A DNA stretch of 64,000 nucleotides from CAVSRC01 sp963785065 (GTDB taxonomy: Bacteria; Pseudomonadota; Alphaproteobacteria; Rhizobiales; Kaistiaceae): assembly GCA_963785065.1 (NCBI GenBank), contig CAWATX010000003.1, positions 372,001 to 436,000 of the forward strand. The letters run 5' to 3'. Under the pieces are notes generated by a model that saw only the letters and a list, made by a program, of their open reading frames with translations, ran no database searches and was not told where the DNA came from. Positions within the stretch are counted from its first letter, which is position 1. Every line of letters begins with the position of its first letter. Made by a program: the position numbers and the translations under genes. Positions 9,398-17,763 of the stretch are shown here, piece after piece.

Positions 9398-9533
9398 ACG
9401 CCGGGCCTGATGCGGGTCGCCGGTTTGGTGAAGCAATCCTCAAGAAGATCCGTTCAAATTGATTCGTCTCTTTCAGGTTTTCTTTAGCCGGGCCGTCTAA
9501 ACATGACACTCGCAAGTCCCGAAGGAGGGTGCC

Positions 9534-11003
9534 GTGTCTTTGATCTCCAGCGCGGCGATTCGCAGCCTCGTTTCCCGGTTCGCCGCGTCGCGAAAGGGCA
9601 ACGTGGCGGTGATTTTCGCCATTGCATGCGTTCCCGTGATCGCCGCCATGGGCGTCGCGGTCGACTATACGCGCGCCGCTCAGACGAGCACCGAAATGCA
9701 GGACGCGCTCGACGCCGCCTCGCTGGCCCTGTCCCGCCGCGCCGACCTGTCGACCATGACCCCCTCCCAGGTCCAGAAATTCGCCAGCGACTACTTCAAC
9801 GCCAACTTCACCAATGGCGAACTGCAGGACCTGACCCTCAACGCCTCCTACACCCCGACCGGCCCATCGGTGACGATCAGCGCCTCGGCCAAGCTGCCGA
9901 CCGATTTCATGGGGATCATCGGCACCAAGGACGTGTCGATCGGGCGTTCCTCGACCACGGTCTGGGGTGAGGCACGGCTGCGCGTCGCACTCGCCCTCGA
10001 CAACACCGGATCGATGGCCGACTCCAACAAGCTGACCGCGCTCAAGTCGGCGACCCACAACCTGCTGACCCAACTCAAGGGCGCCGCGGCGGTCAACGGC
10101 GACGTCTATGTGTCGATCATCCCGTTCGTGAAGGACGTCAACGCCAAGGATATCGCCGGCACGCCGCCCTACACCAACGCGACCTGGATAAAGTGGGACG
10201 GCACCAATAGCCCCTACGACAACGACCTGTGGGACAAGTGGAACGGCACCTGCAACAACGCCGGCGGCTGGGGCAGATGGGGCAGCTGGGGCAGCTGGGG
10301 CTGGAGTAGCAACCCCAGCGACTATAAAGACATGGCGAGTTGCGAGAGCCACGGCTTCACCTGGAACCCCTCCCCGCACGCGACCTGGAACGGCTGCATC
10401 ATGGACCGCGACAAGGACGTCAACAAAAACTACGACGCGCTCAACACGGCACCGAACGTCAACCAACCGCAAACGCTGTTCCCGGCCGAGCAGTATTACA
10501 CAACGGACTGGTGGGGGAATGCCATCGACCTCTGCCCGACGCCGATGATGGGGCTCAGCTATGACTGGACCGCCTTGAACAGCAAGGTGGACGCCATGAG
10601 CGCCAACGGCTCCACCAACCAGGCGATCGGCCTGGCATGGGCATGGCAGTCTCTGACCGCATCGCCGTTCACGATTCCCGCGATGGACCCCAGCAAAGTG
10701 TACAAACAGGTCATCATCCTGCTGAGCGACGGTCTCAACACCCAGGATCGCTGGTATGGCGACGGCTCGCACACCTCCACTCAGGTGGACCAGCGCCAGG
10801 AGAAGCTGTGCGATAACATCAAGGCCTCCGGCATCATGCTCTACACGGTGCAGGTCAACACCACCAACGATCCGACCTCGACGCTACTGCAGGACTGCGC
10901 CTCGTCTTCCGACAAGTTCTTCCTGCTGACCTCCTCGGACCAGATCGTGACGACGTTCCAGCAGATCGGCACCGAGCTGTCCGATCTGAGGATTTCCCAA
11001 TAG
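9534..11003 (+). CDS. TadG-like pilus/secretion protein with von Willebrand factor A domain (copy 2)
   Basis: 489 residues from a GTG start preceded by GAAGGAGG. It has the same layout as copy 1: N-terminal hydrophobic TadE/G segment, MIDAS motif DNTGSMAD near residue 157, SDGLNTQDRWYG, and the C-terminus LSDLRISQ. The copies differ mainly in the middle. Copy 2 has a Gly/Trp-rich insertion around residues 243-262 (GGWGRWGSWGSWGWSS) and a longer loop before the second half of the vWA domain. The tandem arrangement and shared start signals point to a local gene duplication. Confidence 0.82.
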   Translation: MSLISSAAIRSLVSRFAASRKGNVAVIFAIACVPVIAAMGVAVDYTRAAQTSTEMQDALDAASLALSRRADLSTMTPSQVQKFASDYFNANFTNGELQDLTLNASYTPTGPSVTISASAKLPTDFMGIIGTKDVSIGRSSTTVWGEARLRVALALDNTGSMADSNKLTALKSATHNLLTQLKGAAAVNGDVYVSIIPFVKDVNAKDIAGTPPYTNATWIKWDGTNSPYDNDLWDKWNGTCNNAGGWGRWGSWGSWGWSSNPSDYKDMASCESHGFTWNPSPHATWNGCIMDRDKDVNKNYDALNTAPNVNQPQTLFPAEQYYTTDWWGNAIDLCPTPMMGLSYDWTALNSKVDAMSANGSTNQAIGLAWAWQSLTASPFTIPAMDPSKVYKQVIILLSDGLNTQDRWYGDGSHTSTQVDQRQEKLCDNIKASGIMLYTVQVNTTNDPTSTLLQDCASSSDKFFLLTSSDQIVTTFQQIGTELSDLRISQ

Positions 11004-11029
11004 GGCCGAAGGGCCCCTGCGACAAAGTC

Positions 11030-11062
11030 AAGGCCGCGTGTCAGTTCCCGGCGCGCGGCCTT
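11030..11062 (+). terminator. Probable terminator after the TadG-like pair
   Basis: A 9-bp stem AAGGCCGCG (11030-11038) pairs with CGCGGCCTT (11054-11062) across a 15-base loop, followed by TCTG. It lies 27 bases past the stop codon at 11003. The T tract is short, so efficiency is uncertain. Confidence 0.55.
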
Positions 11063-11274
11063 TCTGCGTGACCCCAATCCGCGCTCGCCGATATCGAGGC
11101 GATCTTGGCGGCGAGCCTCGGCTACCCCGGCAATCCCGACCATCCCAACGTAGTGGCGACGATTGAAGATGCGCCAGCGGCGGCCACGAGCGCCGTGGCC
11201 GAGGCGACGCCGTCGATGAGGCGGGTCCATATCGGGCGGCCTTGATTCATGCCGCCGGGCACGCTACTTCGTAT

Positions 11275-11290
11275 TTCGTCGATCAACGAA
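11275..11290. promoter_or_regulatory. Candidate ArsR operator
   Basis: An inverted repeat, TTCGT-CGATCA-ACGAA, ends 12 bases before the arsR start. Position and symmetry fit autoregulation by the ArsR-type repressor encoded next. This is inference from location; the site may also overlap the leader of the mRNA. Confidence 0.5.
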
Positions 11291-11302
11291 CAGGATGCTC
11301 CA

Positions 11303-11659
11303 ATGGCGACAGTCAAGCTGCGAGCGCCCCGGGGAACAGAGGCCGCTCTGCCGGCCGCAACCGGTACGCATGAGCGGATAGCCAAGGTTGCCAAGGCACT
11401 GGGTCATCCAGCGCGCGTGCAGATCGTCGAGACGCTTCTGCGTCGAACGACCTGCATCGGTTGCGACCTCGTCGAAGAGGTCGGGCTCGCAGCCTCGACC
11501 ACATCCGAGCATTTGCGGATCCTCAAGGACGCCGGGCTCATCGTCGGCGAGATTGCGCACCCGCGGATTTGCTACTCGCTTGATCCTCGTGCGGTCGCGC
11601 CGCTGACGACCTTCGTTCAAGCCATCGAAGCCGGGCACCCTCCGGGATTGCCGGAGTAA
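11303..11659 (+). CDS. arsR: ArsR/SmtB-family metalloid-responsive repressor
   Basis: A 118-residue winged-helix repressor. The recognition helix region is LAASTTSEHLRILKDAGL. Cys51 and Cys54 (CIGCDLVEE) lie just before it, and a third Cys sits at position 90; these can form an As(III)-binding site. Metalloid binding should release it from the operator and induce the acr3 gene, which starts 3 bases after this stop. I chose the ATG at 11303 because it has a GGA-containing site upstream; an in-frame ATG at 11249 would add 18 residues with no family similarity. Confidence 0.85.
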   Translation: MATVKLRAPRGTEAALPAATGTHERIAKVAKALGHPARVQIVETLLRRTTCIGCDLVEEVGLAASTTSEHLRILKDAGLIVGEIAHPRICYSLDPRAVAPLTTFVQAIEAGHPPGLPE

Positions 11660-11662
11660 GAC

Positions 11663-12754
11663 ATGTCCACATTCGAACGCTTCCTGACCGCCTGGGTCGC
11701 GCTGTGCATTGTTGCCGGTGTCGCGCTCGGCCACTTTTTCCCAGGCTTCTTCCATGCGGTGGGCTCGGCCGAAATCGCCAAGGTCAACCTGCCCGTCGCA
11801 GTGTTGATCTGGCTGATGATCATCCCGATGCTGATCAAGATCGATTTCGCTGCGCTCGCGCAAGTGAAGGAGCACTGGCGCGGCATCGGCGTGACGCTGT
11901 TCATCAATTGGGGCATCAAGCCATTCTCGATGGCACTGCTGGGCTGGCTGTTCATCGGATGGTTGTTCAGGGCGTACCTGCCGGCCGACCAGATCAACAG
12001 CTATGTCGCTGGCCTCATCCTTCTCGCGGCCGCGCCGTGCACCGCCATGGTGTTCGTGTGGAGCAACCTGTCCGACGGAGAGCCGCACTTCACGCTGAGC
12101 CAGGTCGCACTCAACGACCTCATCATGGTCGTCGCCTTCGCTCCGATCGTCGGGCTTCTGCTCGGCCTGTCCGCCATCACCGTACCGTGGGAGACGCTGC
12201 TTCTTTCGGTCGCCCTCTACATCGTGGTTCCCGTCCTCATCGCCCAGCTTGCCCGCCAGTCGATCATGGCGCGCGGCGGCGAGCCCGTTCTGTTTGCCCT
12301 GCTCAAGAAGCTACAACCTGTGTCGCTCGTTGCGCTTCTGGCAACACTGGTGCTCCTGTTCGGCTTCCAGGGCGAACAGATTTTGGCGCAGCCCTTGATT
12401 ATCGCCATGCTGGCAGTGCCGATCCTGATCCAGGTCTATTTCAACGCCGGAACTGCCTATCTGCTCAACCGCACGGTCGGCGAGGCCCATTGCATTGCCG
12501 CACCGTCGGCGCTGATCGGCGCCAGCAACTTCTTCGAGCTCGCCGTCGCAGCGGCAATCAGCCTGTTCGGGTTCAATTCCGGTGCCGCGCTGGCGACCGT
12601 GGTGGGCGTTCTCATCGAGGTTCCGGTGATGCTGTCGGTCGTCAGGATCGTCAACGCGACACGTGGCTGGTACGAGGCCGGTCCCGCGGTCAAACGGCGT
12701 GTCGCCAAAAGGCCAGACAACGCCGCGCCGATTGGTAGCGCCAGGCGAGCATAA
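11663..12754 (+). CDS. acr3: Acr3-type arsenite efflux permease
   Basis: A 363-residue membrane protein with about ten hydrophobic segments. The conserved Cys126 sits in AAAPCTAMVFVWS, the segment essential in Acr3 transporters, and SALIGASNFFELAVA is also typical. It exports arsenite (and perhaps antimonite) across the inner membrane using the proton gradient. It is co-transcribed with the arsR gene immediately upstream. Confidence 0.92.
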   Translation: MSTFERFLTAWVALCIVAGVALGHFFPGFFHAVGSAEIAKVNLPVAVLIWLMIIPMLIKIDFAALAQVKEHWRGIGVTLFINWGIKPFSMALLGWLFIGWLFRAYLPADQINSYVAGLILLAAAPCTAMVFVWSNLSDGEPHFTLSQVALNDLIMVVAFAPIVGLLLGLSAITVPWETLLLSVALYIVVPVLIAQLARQSIMARGGEPVLFALLKKLQPVSLVALLATLVLLFGFQGEQILAQPLIIAMLAVPILIQVYFNAGTAYLLNRTVGEAHCIAAPSALIGASNFFELAVAAAISLFGFNSGAALATVVGVLIEVPVMLSVVRIVNATRGWYEAGPAVKRRVAKRPDNAAPIGSARRA

Positions 12755-12757
12755 GCG

Positions 12758-12865
12758 ATGAATGTCGGCGTCCATCACAATCCGGACTGCGGCACCTCAC
12801 GCGATGTCCTCGCGATCACCGAGGCGGCGGGCCATCGCCCGGGCGCGCTCCGTGGAGCGCGATGA
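12758..12865 (+). pseudogene. arsC: Truncated arsenate reductase (arsC) 5' fragment
   Basis: Starting 3 bases after acr3, 35 codons read MNVGVHHNPDCGTSRDVLAI and then a few more residues. This matches the N-terminus of glutaredoxin-coupled ArsC, including the active-site Cys11 (HNPxCGTSR). After about residue 28 the similarity stops and a TGA follows; the rest of arsC is not found downstream. Arsenate reduction would therefore need another gene. The truncation marks the edge of the accessory region. Confidence 0.75.
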
Positions 12866-13149
12866 GTGTGTTGGCCAAGACGATGTTCATGCGGCCTAAG
12901 TCTGCGCACAGATGCCCGACCCATGCAGCGCCGCCATGAATGTCGGCGCATGTCGGCTTGGCCCCGATAGCGGACCAAATTCCCACTTCGCAGAAAAACG
13001 ACGCGACGCACCATTTGCGGAGCTCGGCCCGGGCGTCGTTTGTGACCTTGTCTGCTTGCTCACAAACGTCAGTTGCCTCAATTTCGCCAGCCGCCTAGTG
13101 TTGTCCCGGATGCGACAATTTGGCCAAGGTCGTTGCCGGAGATCTTCTG

Positions 13150-16100
13150 TTGGCGCGCATCTTTCTCAGCCATTCGAGCGCAAACGACGCCGAGGCGGCA
13201 GCGCTCCGCGACTGGCTGACGGCGGAAGGATGGGACGACCTCTTTCTCGACCTTGATCCCAAGCGCGGCATTGCCGCCGGCGAGCGTTGGGAACTGGCGC
13301 TCAACGAAGCCGCCAACCGCTGCGAGGCGGTGCTGTTCCTGGTCAGCCGTGCCTGGCTTTCCTCGCGCTGGTGCCTGAAGGAGCTGAGCCTCGCCCAAAG
13401 GCTCAACAAGCGCATCTTTGGCATCCTCGTCGAAGACATCGCCGTCGAGGATCTGCCCGCCGACCTCACCGCCACCCATCAACTCGTCAACCTTGCCGCC
13501 GGCAGCGACCATCGCATGCTCAGCGGTCGCGGCAAGGACGGCAGCGAGGTGCGTGTCACCTTCTCCCAGTCCGGCCTGGCCAAGCTCAAGACCGGGCTGA
13601 TGCGCGCCGGGCTCGACGCGCGTTTCTTCCTATGGCCGCCGGAGGACGATGCCGAGCGCTCACCCTATCGCGGGCTGAAGCCGCTGGAGGCTGAGGACGC
13701 CGGCATCTTCTTCGGCCGCGAGGCACCGACCATCGAGGCGCTCGACAAGCTGCGCGGCCTTGCAGAAGCCGCTCCGCCGCGGCTGATGGCAATCCTCGGC
13801 GCCTCGGGGGCGGGCAAGTCGTCCTTCCTGCGCGCCGGACTGGTGCCGCGCCTGATGCGCGACGACCGTTCCTTCCTGATGCTGCCGATCGTGCGACCGG
13901 AGCGCCGAGCGCTCCACGGCGAGGCCGGCCTCATCCGCTGCCTCGAAGAAGCCGCCAAGACCCACGGACTTGGGCTAAGCCGCGCCGATATCCGGGCGGC
14001 CGTGGAGGCCGGTGCGGCGACGATCGCGGCGCTGCTCGATGAACTTGCGTCGAAGGCTGCCGTACCCGATCTCGACAGCGACAGGTCCGGCCGGCCGCCG
14101 CGGATCGTGCTGGCGATCGATCAGGGCGAGGAGCTGTTCTTGTCGGAGGGCAGCGAGGAAGCCGCCGCCTTCCTTTCGCTGATCCGCGATCTCGCCGCCG
14201 GCGAACGGTCCAATCTGATCGTGCTGTTCACCATCCGCTCGGACTCCTTCGAGCAGTTGCAGACGGCGCCGGCGCTCGATGGCCTCAGTCTGCAGACCTT
14301 CAACCTGCCGCCGATGCCGCGCGGCGCCTACCAGATGGTGATCGAGGGCCCGACGAAGCGGCTGGCCGACACGGAGCGCATGCTGACAATCGAGCCGGCG
14401 CTGACCGAGGCGCTGCTCGCCGATATCGAGGCCGGTGGCGGCAAGGACGCGCTGCCGCTGCTCGCCTTCACGCTTCAGCGCCTCTACGAGGAATACGGCA
14501 CCGGCGGCAAGGCGACGCTCACCCTTGCCCAGTATCGCGAACTGGGCGGTATCCGCGGCTCCATCGAGGCGGCGGTCAAGGATGCGTTGAGGGCAGCCGA
14601 CGCCGACCCGGTGGTGCCGAGGGACGAGGCCGCGCGGCTGGCGCTGCTCCGCCGCGCCCTCATCCCGTGGCTGGCGGGCATCGACCCGGAGACGGGTTCG
14701 CCACGCCGCCGCGTCGCCCGCCTGTCGGAGATCCCGCAGGAGGCGCGGCCACTGGTCGAACATCTGATCGCGGCGCGGCTCCTGTCGACGGACGTTGCCC
14801 CCGACACCGGCGAGCGCACGATCGAGCCGGCGCACGAGGCGCTGCTCCGCCAATGGGGACTGCTGCAGGGCTGGCTGGAAGAAGACTTCACGGCGCTCTC
14901 TGCCCTCGAAGGCGTCAAGCGTGCCGCCCGCGACTGGGCAGCCAACGACAAGGACGACGCATGGCTGACGCATACCGCCGGCCGGCTGGAGGATGCCGAG
15001 GCGGTGGCGCACCGCAATGACTTCACCGGCGTACTGGAGCCGACCGACCGGGATTATCTCGCCGCCGCCCGCGCCGCCGACAGCGCCCGCCGCAACCGCG
15101 AGCTGGAGGAGGCGCGGAAGCTGGCGGAGGCGCAGAAGGAGGCCGCTGACCGCCAGAGACAGGTGGCCAGGCGGACGCGGATGGGACTGATCGCAGCGAG
15201 CGTTCTGGCGGTTGCCGCCATCGGCGCCGCCGTTTTCGGGTTCGAGAAGGCCACCGAAGCGCGCCAACAGGCCGCCGTTGCACAGGCACAGCAGGCGCGC
15301 GCCCAGCGCGCCGTGAAGACGGCGACGGACACCGCGAACACGCTGATCTTTGGTCTCGCCGACAAATTTCGTAATGCCACGGGGATGCCGGCATCCCTTG
15401 TTCAGTCAATTCTCGAGCCGGCTCTGAAGATGCAGAGCGATCTGATCAATGCCGGCGAGAACGACCCTGGCCTGCGACGCAGCCAGGCGTCCGCCCTTGG
15501 CGCGATGACCGACACGCTGCTCACAATCGGTGATACGAACGCTGCGCTTGCTGCCGCGGAGAAAGACCGCGACATCATGCTGGAACTTCTGAAGCAGAAC
15601 CCCAACAACAACTCTTGGAAGCAGGACCTGTCGATCGGCCTGGAGAGGATCGGCGATGTGAAGCTGCAGGCGGGCGACCCGGCGGGAGCGCTGGCGGCCT
15701 ATGAGGAGAGCCTCGCCATTCACCGGGATCTTGCCGCGGACAAAGGCAATGCGCTGGCGCAGCGTAGCCTGTCGGTGAGCCTGAACAAGATCGGTTACAT
15801 CGATCTTCGCACGGGCGATCTGCCCGGCGCGCTGGCAGCCTATCAGGAGAGCCTCGGCATCGCCCGGGACCTTGCCAAGGACAAGAGCAACGCCCAGGCG
15901 CAGCGCGACCTGTCGGTGAGCCTGGAGAAGATCGGCGACGTGAAGCTGCGGACGGGCGACCAGATCGGGGCGCTGGCGGCCTATGAGGAAAGCCTCGGCA
16001 TTGCCCGCGACCTTGCCAAGGACAAGAGCAATGCCCAGGCGCAGCGCGACCTGTCGGTGAACCTGGAGAAGATCGGCAACGTGAAACTGCGGGCCGGCGA

Positions 16101-17370
16101 CCAGGCGGGGGCGCTGGCGGCCTATGAGGAGGACCTCGGCATTGCCCGGGACCTTGCCAAGGACAAGGACAACGCTCAGGCGCAGCGCGATCTGGCGATC
16201 AGCCTGGAGAAGATTGGCAACGTGAAGCTGCGGGCGGGCGACCGGACCGGGGCGCTGGCAGCCTATGAGGAGGACCTCGGCATTGCCCGGGGCCTGGCCA
16301 AGGACAAGAGCAACGCAGAGGCGCAGCGCGACCTGTCGATCGGCCTGGAGAGGATCGGCGATGTGAAACTGCAGGCGGGCGACCAGACCGGAGCGCTGGC
16401 GGCCTATGAGGAAAGCCTCGGCATTGCCCGCGACCTTGCCAAGGACAAGGGCGATGTCCAGGCGCAGCGCGACCTGTCGATCGGCCTGGCGAGGATCGGC
16501 AACGTGAAACTGCAGGCAGGCGACCAGACCGGGGCGTTGGCGGCCTATGAGGAGGACCTCGGCATTACCCGGGACCTTGCCAAGGACAAGAGCAACGCAG
16601 AGGCGCAGCGCGACCTGTCGATCAGCCTGAACAGGATCGGCGACGTGAAACGGCAGGCGGGTGACCGGGCGGGAGCGCTGGCGGCCTATCAGGAGGGCCT
16701 CGGCATTCGCCGGGGTCTCGCCAAGGACAGGGGCAATGCCCAGGCGCAGCGCGACCTGTCGATCAGCCTGGAGAGGATCGGCGACCTGGAATTGCAGGCG
16801 GGCGACCCGGCGGGAGCGCTGGCGGCCTATCAGGAGGGCCTCGGCATTCGCCGGGATCTCGCCAAGGACAAGGGCAATGCCCAGGCGCAGCGCGACTTGT
16901 CGATCAGCCTGAACAAGATCGGCAACGTGAGACTGCAGGCGGGCAACCAGACCGGGGCGCTGGCGGCCTATGAGGAGAACCTCGGCATCGCCCGGGACCT
17001 TTCGAAGGACAAGGGCAATGCCCAGGCGCAGCGCGACTTGTCGATCAGCCTGAACAAGATCGGCAACGTGAGACTGCGGGCGGGTGACCAGACCGGAGCG
17101 CTGGCGGCCTATGAGGAAAGCCTCGGCATTGCCCGGGACCTTGCCAAAGACAAAAGCAACGCCCAGGCCCAGAGCGACCTGGTCGTGTCGCTCACCGAGA
17201 TAGCCGCCATGTCGGATGATCCCAAGCCCGCCTATCGGGAAGCGCTTGATATCCTGAAGGCGTTGGAGGCGAACGGCCGGCTGACTCAGGACAAGCAGGG
17301 CTGGATCGGCTGGGTCGAAGACAGGCTCGCGTCCCGCGCGACGACGGGTGTTGCGCCCGCGCCGCCGTGA
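13150..17370 (+). CDS. TIR domain - nSTAND1 NTPase - TM - 47-residue TPR-like repeat protein
   Basis: 1406 residues. Order: a TIR domain (1-140) beginning ARIFLSHSSAND and keeping the putative NADase Glu in WCLKEL; an nSTAND1-type NTPase beginning near residue 170 (SPYRGL, FFGRE) with Walker A GASGAGKSSF (about 216) and Walker B IVLAIDQGEELF (about 319); a transmembrane or hydrophobic segment near 678-698; then eleven near-identical 47-residue helical repeats (825-1342). STAND proteins are signal-activated switches; TIR domains cleave NAD+ or make cyclic nucleotides. TTG at 13150 is chosen because the paralogue at 36683 begins at the same codon and both have a conserved CGGAGA-like site upstream; TTG at 13120 is the alternative. 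The probable role is anti-phage or stress signalling (inference). Confidence 0.85.
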   Translation: MARIFLSHSSANDAEAAALRDWLTAEGWDDLFLDLDPKRGIAAGERWELALNEAANRCEAVLFLVSRAWLSSRWCLKELSLAQRLNKRIFGILVEDIAVEDLPADLTATHQLVNLAAGSDHRMLSGRGKDGSEVRVTFSQSGLAKLKTGLMRAGLDARFFLWPPEDDAERSPYRGLKPLEAEDAGIFFGREAPTIEALDKLRGLAEAAPPRLMAILGASGAGKSSFLRAGLVPRLMRDDRSFLMLPIVRPERRALHGEAGLIRCLEEAAKTHGLGLSRADIRAAVEAGAATIAALLDELASKAAVPDLDSDRSGRPPRIVLAIDQGEELFLSEGSEEAAAFLSLIRDLAAGERSNLIVLFTIRSDSFEQLQTAPALDGLSLQTFNLPPMPRGAYQMVIEGPTKRLADTERMLTIEPALTEALLADIEAGGGKDALPLLAFTLQRLYEEYGTGGKATLTLAQYRELGGIRGSIEAAVKDALRAADADPVVPRDEAARLALLRRALIPWLAGIDPETGSPRRRVARLSEIPQEARPLVEHLIAARLLSTDVAPDTGERTIEPAHEALLRQWGLLQGWLEEDFTALSALEGVKRAARDWAANDKDDAWLTHTAGRLEDAEAVAHRNDFTGVLEPTDRDYLAAARAADSARRNRELEEARKLAEAQKEAADRQRQVARRTRMGLIAASVLAVAAIGAAVFGFEKATEARQQAAVAQAQQARAQRAVKTATDTANTLIFGLADKFRNATGMPASLVQSILEPALKMQSDLINAGENDPGLRRSQASALGAMTDTLLTIGDTNAALAAAEKDRDIMLELLKQNPNNNSWKQDLSIGLERIGDVKLQAGDPAGALAAYEESLAIHRDLAADKGNALAQRSLSVSLNKIGYIDLRTGDLPGALAAYQESLGIARDLAKDKSNAQAQRDLSVSLEKIGDVKLRTGDQIGALAAYEESLGIARDLAKDKSNAQAQRDLSVNLEKIGNVKLRAGDQAGALAAYEEDLGIARDLAKDKDNAQAQRDLAISLEKIGNVKLRAGDRTGALAAYEEDLGIARGLAKDKSNAEAQRDLSIGLERIGDVKLQAGDQTGALAAYEESLGIARDLAKDKGDVQAQRDLSIGLARIGNVKLQAGDQTGALAAYEEDLGITRDLAKDKSNAEAQRDLSISLNRIGDVKRQAGDRAGALAAYQEGLGIRRGLAKDRGNAQAQRDLSISLERIGDLELQAGDPAGALAAYQEGLGIRRDLAKDKGNAQAQRDLSISLNKIGNVRLQAGNQTGALAAYEENLGIARDLSKDKGNAQAQRDLSISLNKIGNVRLRAGDQTGALAAYEESLGIARDLAKDKSNAQAQSDLVVSLTEIAAMSDDPKPAYREALDILKALEANGRLTQDKQGWIGWVEDRLASRATTGVAPAPP
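15625..17175 (+). repeat. Eleven 141-bp in-frame repeats (TPR-like units)
   Basis: Each unit encodes 47 residues on the pattern DLSxSLxKIGxVKLxAGDxx followed by GALAAYEESLGIARDLAKDK. Unit boundaries keep exact 141-base spacing (for example 15901 to 16042). A degenerate twelfth unit follows before the C-terminus. High identity between units indicates recent amplification. Confidence 0.9.
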
Positions 17371-17502
17371 TGGCCGACCAGCACAGGCGTCCGTCTGGAG
17401 CGGAAGAGAACTTCCGGTCCTCTATAATCGGCAGCTGAAAAGACCCATTCAAAAAGCCCCAGTCAGGCAGGGCTCATCTCCTTGAAGGAAAGGACGGCAG
17501 CG

Positions 17503-17524
17503 CGGTGCCAAATCGGTGCCAAAG
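17503..17524 (+). repeat. Paired direct repeats, probable arm-type site of a lost integrative element
   Basis: CGGTGCCAAAT (17503-17513) is followed at once by CGGTGCCAAAG (17514-17524), an 11-base period. The pair lies 33 bases left of the att copy at 17558. The repeat pairs of elements 1 and 2 lie in the same place relative to their right-hand att copies, but their sequence is different. Confidence 0.5.
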
Positions 17525-17557
17525 ACCAACGGCAACTTTGCCTACGTGATTGAAATG

Positions 17558-17604
17558 TTTGGTGGGTGTACACGGACTCGAACCGTGGACCCGCTGATTA
17601 AGAG
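17558..17604. repeat. Attachment site copy: 3' half of tRNA-Lys, left end of element 1
   Basis: 47 bases identical to 42182-42228 and 51661-51707. They cover the tRNA-Lys(CTT) sequence from the anticodon loop to the CCA end plus 2 bases. The 5' half of the tRNA is absent, so this is not a functional tRNA gene. Confidence 0.9.
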
Positions 17605-17711
17605 TTTGACGTTCTAGCGTTCCTGATGTTTCCTCTCGTGTCCAGACGATTGCTGTTCCAATAGGTTAGATGCTATTATGGTTCCTCACAATGGCTGGAA
17701 TTTCATTTATG

Positions 17712-17732
17712 GTGATGCCCCGGTGATGCCCC
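17712..17732 (+). repeat. Arm-type direct repeat pair, left end of element 1
   Basis: GTGATGCCCC occurs at 17712-17721 and 17723-17732, period 11 bases. It lies between the att copy and the integrase gene. The same pair, with one base changed, recurs at 42116-42136 near the other end. Confidence 0.6.
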
Positions 17733-17763
17733 GGCCGGCGGAGCCGGACGGAAGGAGGAGCCG

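Noticed and set aside
12866..13120. Transposase remnant between arsC and the TIR-STAND gene
   Set aside because: A minus-strand stretch reads DLGRMNIVLANTLIALHG, which looked transposase-like, but I could not assign it to any IS family.
13975..15267. Long minus-strand frame opposite the TIR-nSTAND gene
   Set aside because: The plus strand has conserved Walker motifs; the minus frame has none and no start signal.
17558..17630. A tRNA gene at 17558 or 42182
   Set aside because: Only the 3' half of tRNA-Lys is present at both places; the D arm and 5' acceptor strand are missing, so they are att copies.
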